64,000 nucleotides of DNA, taken from Gigantopelta aegis (Eukaryota; Mollusca; Gastropoda; Neomphalida; Peltospiridae). Within the stretch, counting starts at the first letter, position 1. Each line of letters starts with the position of its first letter. The position numbers were made by a program, and so were the translations under genes. The notes below the pieces were generated by a model. The model saw nothing but the letters and a program-made list of their open reading frames with translations, searched no databases and was not told the DNA's origin. The DNA lies in NCBI RefSeq assembly GCF_016097555.1, contig NC_054701.1, forward strand, positions 6,197,093 through 6,261,092, in the 5' to 3' direction. Below are positions 1-11,755 of the stretch, piece by piece.

Positions 1-855
1 GTAATTGGTCAGTTTTGTGATTTTAGATGGGAAAGTCTACTTAATCAAGGGTTTTACAGAATTACTTACAGTAATAAAGCAGGGCGGTTGATCGATTACG
101 ATTAGAGGGGTGTCCGTGCAGTTAACACACAATACCCTGTGATCTTAATAAAAGAGGCACGTCTTTTTAGTGTGTCTAGACAGTGTCTGGGGACCGTCTG
201 AATATACACCTGCCAATCAGGAACCACAGAAAGGCTACGGAAAGAAAAGACCAATTAATCAAGAAAACACTCCAATTATTGTTTTAGTACGTGGGTTAAT
301 TTATGTACGAAACATAATACAGTTATTTCAACACTTTGACAATGGTGGTTTATTTTGTATTAAAAAATAATATATAATTGGTGCTGGCTTACTAGGATGG
401 ATATAATTACAGAACAATGCGATGCATCTGCAAAAATCAGGTATGTTTTGCAGGGCCGTAGCTAGCAGGGGGGCAAGGGGGGCAGTTCTCCCCCCCCCCC
501 CCCCCCCGAAAAAAATCGGAAAGCATTATAGAAACTTAAAGAAAAGGAGTTTTAGACTATTAACTGCTCAGTTTTCCCCCCAAACAAAAAATCCTAGCTA
601 CGGCCCTGTTTTGTTTCTTCAGTTCGAAGACTAATTCCTGACGTGACACGTTAGGTATTACGTAACCACCAGCTTGCCAGAGGGCGTATTCACAGGGATG
701 GTACAAAATGGCTGCGCCCGTTATATATAATAGCCGTCACTTTTAACCATTTTAATAATTAACTATACGATTATACTTGTTGATATTAAGCAATAATGTG
801 CATTATATATCGTTGAATATGCATACCAGGCCAAATGCCGTAATTGTTCCCTCCT
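1..855 (+). mobile_element. Dispersed TTAA-flanked element, copy A (5' part lies outside the window)
   Basis: Non-coding repeat seen three times here: this copy, 41825-43035 (inverted) and 57585-58522. All share blocks such as 'gtaattggtcagtttt' and 'gaatatgcataccagg'. The right end 'aattgttccctcct' abuts TTAA at 856-859 and mirrors the left end of the inverted copy. TTAA flanks suggest a piggyBac- or Kolobok-type non-autonomous element; that class is inference. A younger MITE interrupts this copy at 451-608. Confidence 0.6.
451..608. mobile_element. Short hAT-like MITE nested in copy A
   Basis: 158-bp element with terminal inverted repeats 'cagggccgtagctag' and 'ctagctacggccctg' and a poly-C run near 490-507. 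It is flanked by 'ttttg' on both sides (446-450 and 609-613). The two other copies of the host repeat lack the insert, so they act as empty sites. Termini CAGGG...CCCTG suggest hAT, but only 5 bp of flanking duplication is evident rather than 8. Confidence 0.65.
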
Positions 856-1420
856 TTAATAACTGTTAATTTACAATTATTTATAAATCTTTGCTTTATA
901 ACTGTTAAGTTACACATTATTTACAAATCTTTGCTTCATAACTGTTAAGTTACACATTATTTATAAATCTTTGCTTACATTTTCAGTTTGACAAATCCTG
1001 TGGGTTCTGGTTGTTCTGGTGTTTATAGTAGCTAAAATGCATTTTTTTAATGCATTATTTTGTTTCAAAGTAATTAATCTATATATATATATATATATTT
1101 TTGTGGAATTACAAGTACTGGTATTCGATGTCAAGTGTTTTTAAAAACCTGAATTTTAATACAGTGTATGTGGCAGCAGACCACATCTGCTATTTGTGAT
1201 AAATATTTCCTTTTGATGTATGCCAGCTGTGATTCCTCAATATTTTATTACTCCCCCAAACTCCCAACCCCTCCATAGCATTTTCAATTCTGTCACCAAA
1301 GCCAGAGAGTGTTGCTGACTTGGATCCATGTCTGACCATGTTTGCAATGGGTCAAGGTCAAGTTTCATGCTTTTAACCAAAATTGTACAATATGATCAAA
1401 CATTGTGTTAGCCGGCCTCA
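856..1420. other. Non-coding AT-rich stretch with a small tandem repeat and (TA)n
   Basis: Around 865-985 there are three imperfect copies of a ~45-bp unit containing 'aactgttaagttacacatta'. A (TA)n tract follows near 1081-1097. I see no gene. Confidence 0.5.
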
Positions 1421-4400
1421 GGCGTAAGTCCTATTCCAGAATTGATCATATTGGAGGGGCCGAGATGTAGCCCAGTGGTAAAGTACTTACTCATTAAGTC
1501 AGGCTAAGTCCTATTCCAGAATTGATCATATTGGAGGGAGCGAGATGTAGCCCAGTGGTAAAGTACTTACTCATTAAGTCAGGCGTAAGTCCTATTCCAG
1601 AATTGATCATATTGGAGGGAGCGAGATGTAGCCCAGTGGTAAAGTACTTACTCATTAAGTCAGGCGTAAGTCCTATTCCAGAATTGATCATATTGGAGGG
1701 AGCGAGATGTAGCCCAGTGGTAAAGTACTTACTCATTAAGTCAGGCTAAGTCCTATTCCAGAATTGATCATATTGGAGGGGCCGAGATGTAGCCCAGTGG
1801 TAAAGTACTACTCATTAAGTCAGGCTAAGTCCTATTCCAGAATTGATCATATTGGAGGGGCCGAGATGTAGCCCAGTGGTAAAGTACTTACTCATTAAGT
1901 CAGGCGTAAGTCCTATTCCAGAATTGATCATATTGGAGGGGCCGAGATGTAGCCCAGTGGTAAAGTACTTACTCATTAAGTCAGGCGTAAGTCCTATTCC
2001 AGAATTGATCATATTGGAGGGAGCGAGATGTAGCCCAGTGGTAAAGTACTTACTCATTAAGTCAGGCTAAGTCCTATTCCAGAATTGATCATATTGGAGG
2101 GAGCGAGATGTAGCCCAGTGGTAAAGTACTTACTCATTAAGTCAGGCTAAGTCCTATTCCAGAATTGATCATATTGGAGGGAGCGAGATGTAGCCCAGTG
2201 GTAAAGTACTTACTCATTAAGTCAGGCGTAAGTCCTATTCCAGAATTGATCATATTGGAGGGAGCGAGATGTAGCCCAGTGGTAAAGTACTTACTCATTA
2301 AGTCAGGCGTAAGTCCTATTCCAGAATTGATCATATTGGAGGGGCCGAGATGTAGCCCAGTGGTAAAGTACTTACTCATTAAGTCAGGCTAAGTCCTATT
2401 CCAGAATTGATCATATTGGAGGGAGCGAGATGTAGCCCAGTGGTAAAGTACTTACTCATTAAGGTAAAGTACTTACTCATTAAGTCAGGCTAAGTCCTAT
2501 TCCAGAATTGATCATATTGGAGGGGCCGAGATGTAGCCCAGTGGTAAAGTACTTACTCATTAAGTCAGGCTAAGTCCTATTCCAGAATTGATCATATTGG
2601 AGGGAGCGAGATGTAGCCCAGTGGTAAAGTACTTACTCATTAAGTCAGGCGTAAGTCCTATTCCAGAATTGATCATATTGGAGGGAGCGAGATGTAGCCC
2701 AGTGGTAAAGTACTTACTCATTAAGTCAGGCTAAGTCCTATTCCAGAATTGATCATATTGGAGGGGCCGAGATGTAGCCCAGTGGTAAAGTACTTACTCA
2801 TTAAGTCAGGCTAAGTCCTATTCCAGAATTGATCATATTGGAGGGGCCGAGATGTAGCCCAGTGGTAAAGTACTTACTCATTAAGTCAGGCTAAGTCCTA
2901 TTCCAGAATTGATCATATTGGAGGGGCCGAGATGTAGCCCAGTGGTAAAGTACTTACTCATTAAGTCAGGCGTAAGTCCTATTCCAGAATTGATCATATT
3001 GGAGGGAGCGAGATGTAGCCCAGTGGTAAAGTACTTACTCATTAAGTCAGGCTAAGTCCTATTCCAGAATTGATCATATTGGAGGGGCCGAGATGTAGCC
3101 CAGTGGTAAAGTACTACTCATTAAGTCAGGCGTAAGTCCTATTCCAGAATTGATCATATTGGAGGGGCCGAGATGTAGCCCAGTGGTAAAGTACTTACTC
3201 ATTAAGTCAGGCTAAGTCCTATTCCAGAATTGATCATATTGGAGGGGCCGAGATGTAGCCCAGTGGTAAAGTACTTACTCATTAAGTCAGGCGTAAGTCC
3301 TATTCCAGAATTGATCATATTGGAGGGGCCGAGATGTAGCCCAGTGGTAAAGTACTTACTCATTAAGTCAGGCGTAAGTCCTATTCCAGAATTGATCATA
3401 TTGGAGGGGCGAGATGTAGCCCAGTGGTAAAGTACTTACTCATTAAGTCAGGCGTAAGTCCTATTCCAGAATTGATCATATTGGAGGGAGCGAGATGTAG
3501 CCCAGTGGTAAAGTACTTACTCATTAAGTCAGGCTAAGTCCTATTCCAGAATTGATCATATTGGAGGGAGCGAGATGTAGCCCAGTGGTAAAGTACTTAC
3601 TCATTAAGTCAGGCGTAAGTCCTATTCCAGAATTGATCATATTGGAGGGAGCGAGATGTAGCCCAGTGGTAAAGTACTTACTCATTAAGTCAGGCGTAAG
3701 TCCTATTCCAGAATTGATCATATTGGAGGGAGCGAGATGTAGCCCAGTGGTAAAGTACTTACTCATTAAGTCAGGCGTAAGTCCTATTCCAGAATTGATC
3801 ATATTGGAGGGAGCGAGATGTAGCCCAGTGGTAAAGTACTTACTCATTAAGTCAGGCTAAGTCCTATTCCAGAATTGATCATATTGGAGGGAGCGAGATG
3901 TAGCCCAGTGGTAAAGTACTTACTCATTAAGTCAGGCTAAGTCCTATTCCAGAATTGATCATATTGGAGGGAGCGAGATGTAGCCCAGTGGTAAAGTACT
4001 TACTCATTAAGTCAGGCGTAAGTCCTATTCCAGAATTGATCATATTGGAGGGGGCGAGATGTAGCCCAGTGGTAAAGTACTTACTCATTAAGTCAGGCTA
4101 AGTCCTATTCCAGAATTGATCATATTGGAGGGAGCGAGATGTAGCCCAGTGGTAAAGTACTTACTCATTAAGTCAGGCTAAGTCCTATTCCAGAATTGAT
4201 CATATTGGAGGGGCCGAGATGTAGCCCAGTGGTAAAGTACTTACTCATTAAGTCAGGCGTAAGTCCTATTCCAGAATTGATCATATTGGAGGGAGCGAGA
4301 TGTAGCCCAGTGGTAAAGTACTTACTCATTAAGTCAGGCGTAAGTCCTATTCCAGAATTGATCATATTGGAGGGAGCGAGATGTAGCCCAGTGGTAAAGT

Positions 4401-7400
4401 ACTTACTCATTAAGTCAGGCGTAAGTCCTATTCCAGAATTGATCATATTGGAGGGAGCGAGATGTAGCCCAGTGGTAAAGTACTTACTCATTAAGTCAGG
4501 CGTAAGTCCTATTCCAGAATTGATCATATTGGAGGGGCCGAGATGTAGCCCAGTGGTAAAGTACTTACTCATTAAGTCAGGCTAAGTCCTATTCCAGAAT
4601 TGATCATATTGGAGGGGCGAGATGTAGCCCAGTGGTAAAGTACTTACTCATTAAGTCAGGCTAAGTCCTATTCCAGAATTGATCATATTGGAGGGGCCGA
4701 GATGTAGCCCAGTGGTAAAGTACTTACTCATTAAGTCAGGCGTAAGTCCTATTCCAGAATTGATCATATTGGAGGGAGCGAGATGTAGCCCAGTGGTAAA
4801 GTACTTACTCATTAAGTCAGGCTAAGTCCTATTCCAGAATTGATCATATTGGAGGGAGCGAGATGTAGCCCAGTGGTAAAGTACTTACTCATTAAGTCAG
4901 GCGTAAGTCCTATTCCAGAATTGATCATATTGGAGGGAGCGAGATGTAGCCCAGTGGTAAAGTACTTACTCATTAAGTCAGGCTAAGTCCTATTCCAGAA
5001 TTGATCATATTGGAGGGGCCGAGATGTAGCCCAGTGGTAAAGTACTTACTCATTAAGTCAGGCTAAGTCCTATTCCAGAATTGATCATATTGGAGGGGCC
5101 GAGATGTAGCCCAGTGGTAAAGTACTTACTCATTAAGTCAGGCTAAGTCCTATTCCAGAATTGATCATATTGGAGGGGCCGAGATGTAGCCCAGTGGTAA
5201 AGTACTTACTCATTAAGTCAGGCGTAAGTCCTATTCCAGAATTGATCATATTGGAGGGAGCGAGATGTAGCCCAGTGGTAAAGTACTTACTCATTAAGTC
5301 AGGCGTAAGTCCTATTCCAGAATTGATCATATTGGAGGGAGCGAGATGTAGCCCAGTGGTAAAGTACTTACTCATTAAGTCAGGCTAAGTCCTATTCCAG
5401 AATTGATCATATTGGAGGGGCGAGATGTAGCCCAGTGGTAAAGTACTACTCATTAAGTCAGGCTAAGTCCTATTCCAGAATTGATCATATTGGAGGGAGC
5501 GAGATGTAGCCCAGTGGTAAAGTACTTACTCATTAAGTCAGGCGTAAGTCCTATTCCAGAATTGATCATATTGGAGGGAGCGAGATGTAGCCCAGTGGTA
5601 AAGTACTTACTCATTAAGTCAGGCGTAAGTCCTATTCCAGAATTGATCATATTGGAGGGAGCGAGATGTAGCCCAGTGGTAAAGTACTTACTCATTAAGT
5701 CAGGCGTAAGTCCTATTCCAGAATTGATCATATTGGAGGGAGCGAGATGTAGCCCAGTGGTAAAGTACTTACTCATTAAGTCAGGCTAAGTCCTATTCCA
5801 GAATTGATCATATTGGAGGGGCCGAGATGTAGCCCAGTGGTAAAGTACTTACTCATTAAGTCAGGCTAAGTCCTATTCCAGAATTGATCATATTGGAGGG
5901 GCCGAGATGTAGCCCAGTGGTAAAGTACTTACTCATTAAGTCAGGCTAAGTCCTATTCCAGAATTGATCATATTGGAGGGGCCGAGATGTAGCCCAGTGG
6001 TAAAGTACTTACTCATTAAGTCAGGCTAAGTCCTATTCCAGAATTGATCATATTGGAGGGGCGAGATGTAGCCCAGTGGTAAAGTACTTACTCATTAAGT
6101 CAGGCTAAGTCCTATTCCAGAATTGATCATATTGGAGGGGCGAGATGTAGCCCAGTGGTAAAGTACTTACTCATTAAGTCAGGCTAAGTCCTATTCCAGA
6201 ATTGATCATATTGGAGGGGCCGAGATGTAGCCCAGTGGTAAAGTACTTACTCATTAAGTCAGGCTAAGTCCTATTCCAGAATTGATCATATTGGAGGGGC
6301 GAGATGTAGCCCAGTGGTAAAGTACTTACTCATTAAGTCAGGCTAAGTCCTATTCCAGAATTGATCATATTGGAGGGGCGAGATGTAGCCCAGTGGTAAA
6401 GTACTTACTCATTAAGTCAGGCTAAGTCCTATTCCAGAATTGATCATATTGGAGGGGCCGAGATGTAGCCCAGTGGTAAAGTACTTACTCATTAAGTCAG
6501 GCTAAGTCCTATTCCAGAATTGATCATATTGGAGGGGCCGAGATGTAGCCCAGTGGTAAAGTACTTACTCATTAAGTCAGGCTAAGTCCTATTCCAGAAT
6601 TGATCATATTGGAGGGGCCGAGATGTAGCCCAGTGGTAAAGTACTTACTCATTAAGTCAGGCTAAGTCCTATTCCAGAATTGATCATATTGGAGGGAGCG
6701 AGATGTAGCCCAGTGGTAAAGTACTTACTCATTAAGTCAGGCTAAGTCCTATTCCAGAATTGATCATATTGGAGGGGCCGAGATGTAGCCCAGTGGTAAA
6801 GTACTTACTCATTAAGTCAGGCTAAGTCCTATTCCAGAATTGATCATATTGGAGGGGCCGAGATGTAGCCCAGTGGTAAAGTACTTACTCATTAAGTCAG
6901 GCTAAGTCCTATTCCAGAATTGATCATATTGGAGGGGCCGAGATGTAGCCCAGTGGTAAAGTACTTACTCATTAAGTCAGGCTAAGTCCTATTCCAGAAT
7001 TGATCATATTGGAGGGGCCGAGATGTAGCCCAGTGGTAAAGTACTTACTCATTAAGTCAGGCTAAGTCCTATTCCAGAATTGATCATATTGGAGGGGCCG
7101 AGATGTAGCCCAGTGGTAAAGTACTTACTCATTAAGTCAGGCTAAGTCCTATTCCAGAATTGATCATATTGGAGGGGCCGAGATGTAGCCCAGTGGTAAA
7201 GTACTTACTCATTAAGTCAGGCTAAGTCCTATTCCAGAATTGATCATATTGGAGGGGCGAGATGTAGCCCAGTGGTAAAGTACTTACTCATTAAGTCAGG
7301 CTAAGTCCTATTCCAGAATTGATCATATTGGAGGGGCCGAGATGTAGCCCAGTGGTAAAGTACTTACTCATTAAGTCAGGCTAAGTCCTATTCCAGAATT

Positions 7401-8505
7401 GATCATATTGGAGGGGCCGAGATGTAGCCCAGTGGTAAAGTACTTACTCATTAAGTCAGGCTAAGTCCTATTCCAGAATTGATCATATTGGAGGGGCCGA
7501 GATGTAGCCCAGTGGTAAAGTACTACTCATTAAGTCAGGCTAAGTCCTATTCCAGAATTGATCATATTGGAGGGGCCGAGATGTAGCCCAGTGGTAAAGT
7601 ACTTACTCATTAAGTCAGGCTAAGTCCTATTCCAGAATTGATCATATTGGAGGGGCCGAGATGTAGCCCAGTGGTAAAGTACTTACTCATTAAGTCAGGC
7701 TAAGTCCTATTCCAGAATTGATCATATTGGAGGGGCGAGATGTAGCCCAGTGGTAAAGTACTTACTCATTAAGTCAGGCTAAGTCCTATTCCAGAATTGA
7801 TCATATTGGAGGGGCCGAGATGTAGCCCAGTGGTAAAGTACTTACTCATTAAGTCAGGCTAAGTCCTATTCCAGAATTGATCATATTGGAGGGGCCGAGA
7901 TGTAGCCCAGTGGTAAAGTACTTACTCATTAAGTCAGGCTAAGTCCTATTCCAGAATTGATCATATTGGAGGGGCCGAGATGTAGCCCAGTGGTAAAGTA
8001 CTTACTCATTAAGTCAGGCTAAGTCCTATTCCAGAATTGATCATATTGGAGGGGCCAGAATTGATCATATTGGAGGGAGCCTAGATGTAGCCCAGTGGTA
8101 AAGTACTTACTCATTAAGTCAGGCTAAGTCCTATTCCAGAATTGATCATATTGGAGGGGCCGAGATGTAGCCCAGTGGTAAAGTACTTACTCATTAAGTC
8201 AGGCTAAGTCCTATTCCAGAATTGATCATATTGGAGGGGCCGAGATGTAGCCCAGTGGTAAAGTACTTACTCATTAAGTCAGGCTAAGTCCTATTCCAGA
8301 ATTGATCATATTGGAGGGGCGAGATGTAGCCCAGTGGTAAAGTACTTACTCATTAAGTCAGGCTAAGTCCTATTCCAGAATTGATCATATTGGAGGGGCC
8401 GAGATGTAGCCCAGTGGTAAAGTACTTACTCATTAAGTCAGGCTAAGTCCTATTCCAGAATTGATCATATTGGAGGGGCCGAGATGTAGCCCAGTGGTAA
8501 AGTCA
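1421..8505 (+). repeat. Satellite array, ~88 head-to-tail copies of an 80/81-bp monomer
   Basis: The monomer runs from 'caggcgtaagtcctattcc' through 'gaattgatcatattggaggg' and 'gatgtagcccagtggtaaag' to 'tacttactcattaagt'. Two sites vary: the junction is 'gcgtaag' (81 bp) or 'gctaag' (80 bp), and the middle is 'gggagcgag', 'ggggccgag' or 'ggggcgag'. Because 81 is a multiple of 3, runs of the longer unit give spurious ORFs on both strands. The half starting 'gatgtagcccagtggtaaag' matches the tRNA-derived head of SINEs in this window and includes a perfect pol III box A, TAGCCCAGTGG. Partial units occur near 2461 and 8055. Copy number comes from array length and could be collapsed or expanded in the assembly. 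Confidence 0.97.
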
Positions 8506-8510
8506 TATTG

Positions 8511-8830
8511 GGGATGCGAGAGGCTTTAAAAAGTATTACATACCCATTACCATGGAAATAAGGGTGGGATACCCTTGGTGGAACCATTCTCTGATTGTGT
8601 TTTCCCCATCTGAGCCACTGCCCTACATCTTATATGTCAGAGGCAGTGGTATGTACTGTCCTGTCTGTGGGGAAGAACATATAAAAGATCCCATGCTACT
8701 AATGGAAAAATACAGCGAGTTACCATCAAGACTATATGTAAGAATTTCAAATGTTTTAAATCCAAGAGACGGCAATTAAATAATCATTGTGCTCTAGTAG
8801 TGTCGTTAGACAAATAAACTTAACTTTTAA
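8511..8830 (+). mobile_element. Degenerate SINE body at the right edge of the satellite
   Basis: Diverged copy of the dominant SINE body in plus orientation: 'ggcagtggtatgtactgtcc', 'catataaaagatccca', then 'gtgctctagtagtgtcgtta' and a tail. The head that should precede it is where the satellite ends, 'gatgtagcccagtggtaaag'. This supports derivation of the array from the SINE head. Confidence 0.6.
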
Positions 8831-10311
8831 TCAAATAATGATTTATTTAAACCAATATGCAATAAGAAAACATAAGAAAACATTACAGTAGATCCACTTG
8901 TCATAAAATATTTACAGTGCCTCCTGCCCTCCCAAATGTGATCAATTGTGAAGCAGCCCTTTGTGCTTTAACTGTATTAATAATAATGGTTATATTTCAG
9001 ATTCTGCAGGTGAAAAGCGATTTAGAACTATCCGCACCTTGTGGTGTGTGCTACAGAAGGCGCTGGCACGCTGGAAAGACTGGAAAGTGTGGAGAATACT
9101 TGTGATGTTAACTCTAGGAACCATGGCTCTCCTTCACACACAGTTTGGTAAGCCAATTTTAAACACTTGGATTGATATCGGCCCATCCCATGTGACCTTT
9201 CATTTCACCACATTGCTGGCAAACATTTTGTCTACATTCCAAACAAAAGCATTCAGGATACTTTGGCCGAATTATAAATCATGCTGGAAAATTATCTGGA
9301 CAGGGGAGGGGGGGGGGGGGGGGTCAAATATGAACCTAGTGGACCTTTTCCCTGGACACCGATTTGAATGCTCTATTGCCAGTGCCATGGTCTGAGGAGA
9401 ATTAAAAAAAAAATGATAAAAGAAACTTTACTTGTTGGTCCATTTGTTGTAGATCATCTGTTCATTTTACGATGTGTTTCATTAGTCTGTTGATATTGGT
9501 ACAATCTGTTTTTAAAAAAAGCATTAGTTTCGCCATTCCAAAGAAGAAAGAAATGATAAATTACTTTTAAAAGCTTTGTTTCTTTTGCAGGTGATAGTTT
9601 TTGTGGACTAAATCATGCAATAAAGGTTTGGGAGGCAATTATTATCACATGGAACAGAATATGTGGAACTTGAAGCTTTTAAGATGTGAATACAGCCAGT
9701 GACTATGTGCCATTCTAGTGATAATACATGTGCATGAAACAGGCGTCACAAAATGATGTGGAGAATTAATTAAACTTGGGGGGGTGGGGGGGAAGAGTCA
9801 AAAGATGATAGTGATAATTAATGTTCAACTGCGTAGGGTTGGGGCGTGGGAAGATGACCGTGGAAATTAATTTCCGGTTGTGAGGGGAGGAGACAATGCA
9901 TTATCTGATGGCAGGACAGTGACAGACAATCAAAATGGTGAAAGGGTGAGGTGTCTGCTGCCTCTCCAAGTTGAGAAAGGGGTCGAGGAAAGAGAGCAGC
10001 GAGTCAGAACTTCGACTTACAGTCTCAAGTATATTGTGATAAATGCCAAAGAATATATATGTTTATACATTAAAACATATTTCTTGTTTCTATATGAAGA
10101 TATTTTACTGGCAGACAAAACTGCACTCCCAGGTTATATGCATCGTACAATCATATACATGTAGTCTGTAAAACAAAAGGCTGCATAGAAATTATGTTTT
10201 AAAGATCCAGTATTATACAGGGCGATCTTATAACAGTTGAGTAAATATATCTACATGTTAAAATTTATTTTTGTTAACACTACTAAAGCACATTGATGTA
10301 TTAATCATTGG
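8831..10311. other. Unassigned stretch, no recognisable gene
   Basis: Contains G-rich tracts (about 9306-9323 and 9777-9791). On the plus strand 8998-9105 looks like a possible terminal exon: an acceptor 'ttatatttcag' is followed by an open frame ending APCGVCYRRRWHAGKTGKCG plus three residues and a stop. I recognise no family and no upstream exon, so I do not call a gene. Confidence 0.3.
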
Positions 10312-10672
10312 CTACCGGCCTCGGTGGCGTTGTGGTTAGGCCATCGGTCAACAGACTGGTAGGTACTGGGTTCGGATTCCAGTTGAGGCATGGGATTTTT
10401 AATCCAGATACCGACTCCAAACTGAGTGTTCCGCAAGGCTCCATGGGTAGGTGTAAACCACTTGCACCGACCAGTGATCCACAACTGGTTCAACAAAGGC
10501 CATGATTTGTGCTATCCTGCCTGTGGGAAGCGCAAATAAAAGATCCCTTGCTGCTAATCGGAAAGAGTAGCCCATGAAGTGGCGACAGGGTTTCCTCTCA
10601 AAATATGTGTGGTCCTAAACCATATAACCGTAAATAATATGTGTGTCGTTAAATAAAACATTTTTCTTTCTT
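10312..10672 (+). mobile_element. tRNA-derived SINE, second head type
   Basis: Near full-length. The head 'cggcctcggtggcgttgtgg' with B-box-like 'gggttcggattcc' is followed by 'gctatcctgcctgtggga', 'aaataaaagatcccttgctg' and a tail 'gtgtcgttaaataaaacat'. The body is shared with the SINE whose head is 'gacgtagcccagtggtaaag'. Confidence 0.8.
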
Positions 10673-10729
10673 TAATCATTGGCCATCTATCATTTGGTAA
10701 TTTTGAGTCGTAGAGAGCAAACATGTTAC

Positions 10730-10998
10730 TTTTTATTTAAAAACACCGATTTGTTTAATCACATTGATTTATTAATCATTGGCAATTGGATGTTTAAGAG
10801 GAAACCTGTTACATTTTTCCATTAGTAGTAAGGGATCTTTTAGATGCACCATTTCGGACATGGCAGCACATTCCACGGATTTTGATAAACAAGTTCTGGT
10901 GTGCTGGCTAGTATGAGAAATGGCCCAAAGGTCTCGCCAAAGGGATATCGATCTTAAACAGACCATGTGGCACTTTACCACTGGGCTAAATCCCACCC
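10730..10998 (-). mobile_element. SINE copy
   Basis: Minus-strand copy of the dominant SINE. Read on plus it has 'ttaatcacattgatttatta', 'agtaagggatctttta' and, at the head, 'ctttaccactgggctaaatc'. Confidence 0.75.
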
Positions 10999-11034
10999 TG
11001 TATCTACATGTATATATTTTACTGAACTGCAGTA

Positions 11035-11332
11035 AAGTTAAGTTTTTGTTCAATGACACCACTAAAGCACATTGGCATTGGATTGTCGAACATTTGGTAA
11101 TTTTTGACGTAGTCTTAGAGAGGAAACCCAATTTTTTTGAATTAATAGCAAGGGATCTTTTATACGCACCATCCCATAGACAGGGCATCATATACCACTA
11201 CCATTGATATACCAGTTGCGGTGCACAGACTGGAACGAGAAATAACCCAATAGGCCCACCGAAGGGGAATGATCCCAGCTGTTCGCATATCAAGCAGGTG
11301 CTTTACTAATGGGCTACTTACTGCCATAAAAT
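11035..11332 (-). mobile_element. SINE copy
   Basis: Second minus-strand copy in tandem with the previous one: 'caatgacaccactaaagcac', 'gcaagggatcttttatacgc', 'gatataccagttgcggtgca' and a head 'tactaatgggctact'. It is diverged. Confidence 0.75.
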
Positions 11333-11539
11333 TGCTACAAGTGCTTTTGAGTTTCAAATAAGTGGGTGGCAATACAAAAATAATCAGGACCAGCAAGTCT
11401 TGTCCAGGTGTGTAAATAAGACATTTGTTCATATTTTTTTTAAGGGAGTAACTGTTCCTTGTACACTCAGTTTGCTACCATTGTTCCGTTTTCCACCACG
11501 ACAGCCTCTTTAATTAGTAGGCACGAGATTTAGTTAAAA

Positions 11540-11755
11540 GTCGGTCGAGTGCTTGGTGGATCCATTAAACCAGTTAGGTTTTTTCCCGTTCCAACCAGTG
11601 CACCACTAGTCATAGGCCATGGTATGTGCTTTCCTGTATCTAGGCAAATGCATATAAAAGATCCCTTGCTGCATTAAGAAAAATGGCCGATATGCAATAG
11701 CCAATGAAAGACTAATGTGCTCTGGTGGTGTCGTTAAACAAAACAATATTAAAAT
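11540..11755 (+). mobile_element. SINE copy, 5' truncated
   Basis: Plus-strand: 'ccaaccagtgcaccactagt', 'atgcatataaaagatccctt' and tail 'ggtggtgtcgttaaacaaaa'. The tRNA-like head is missing or too diverged to place. Confidence 0.7.

Noticed and set aside
1494..5789. Long periodic ORFs on both strands in the satellite (27-residue repeats)
   Set aside because: They exist only because the 81-bp unit is a multiple of three; the 80-bp variant breaks them everywhere, and both strands are open at once.
10308..10505. tRNA gene candidate in the SINE head
   Set aside because: Box A and B-like motifs sit in a dispersed repeat with a SINE body and tail; no proper cloverleaf was apparent.
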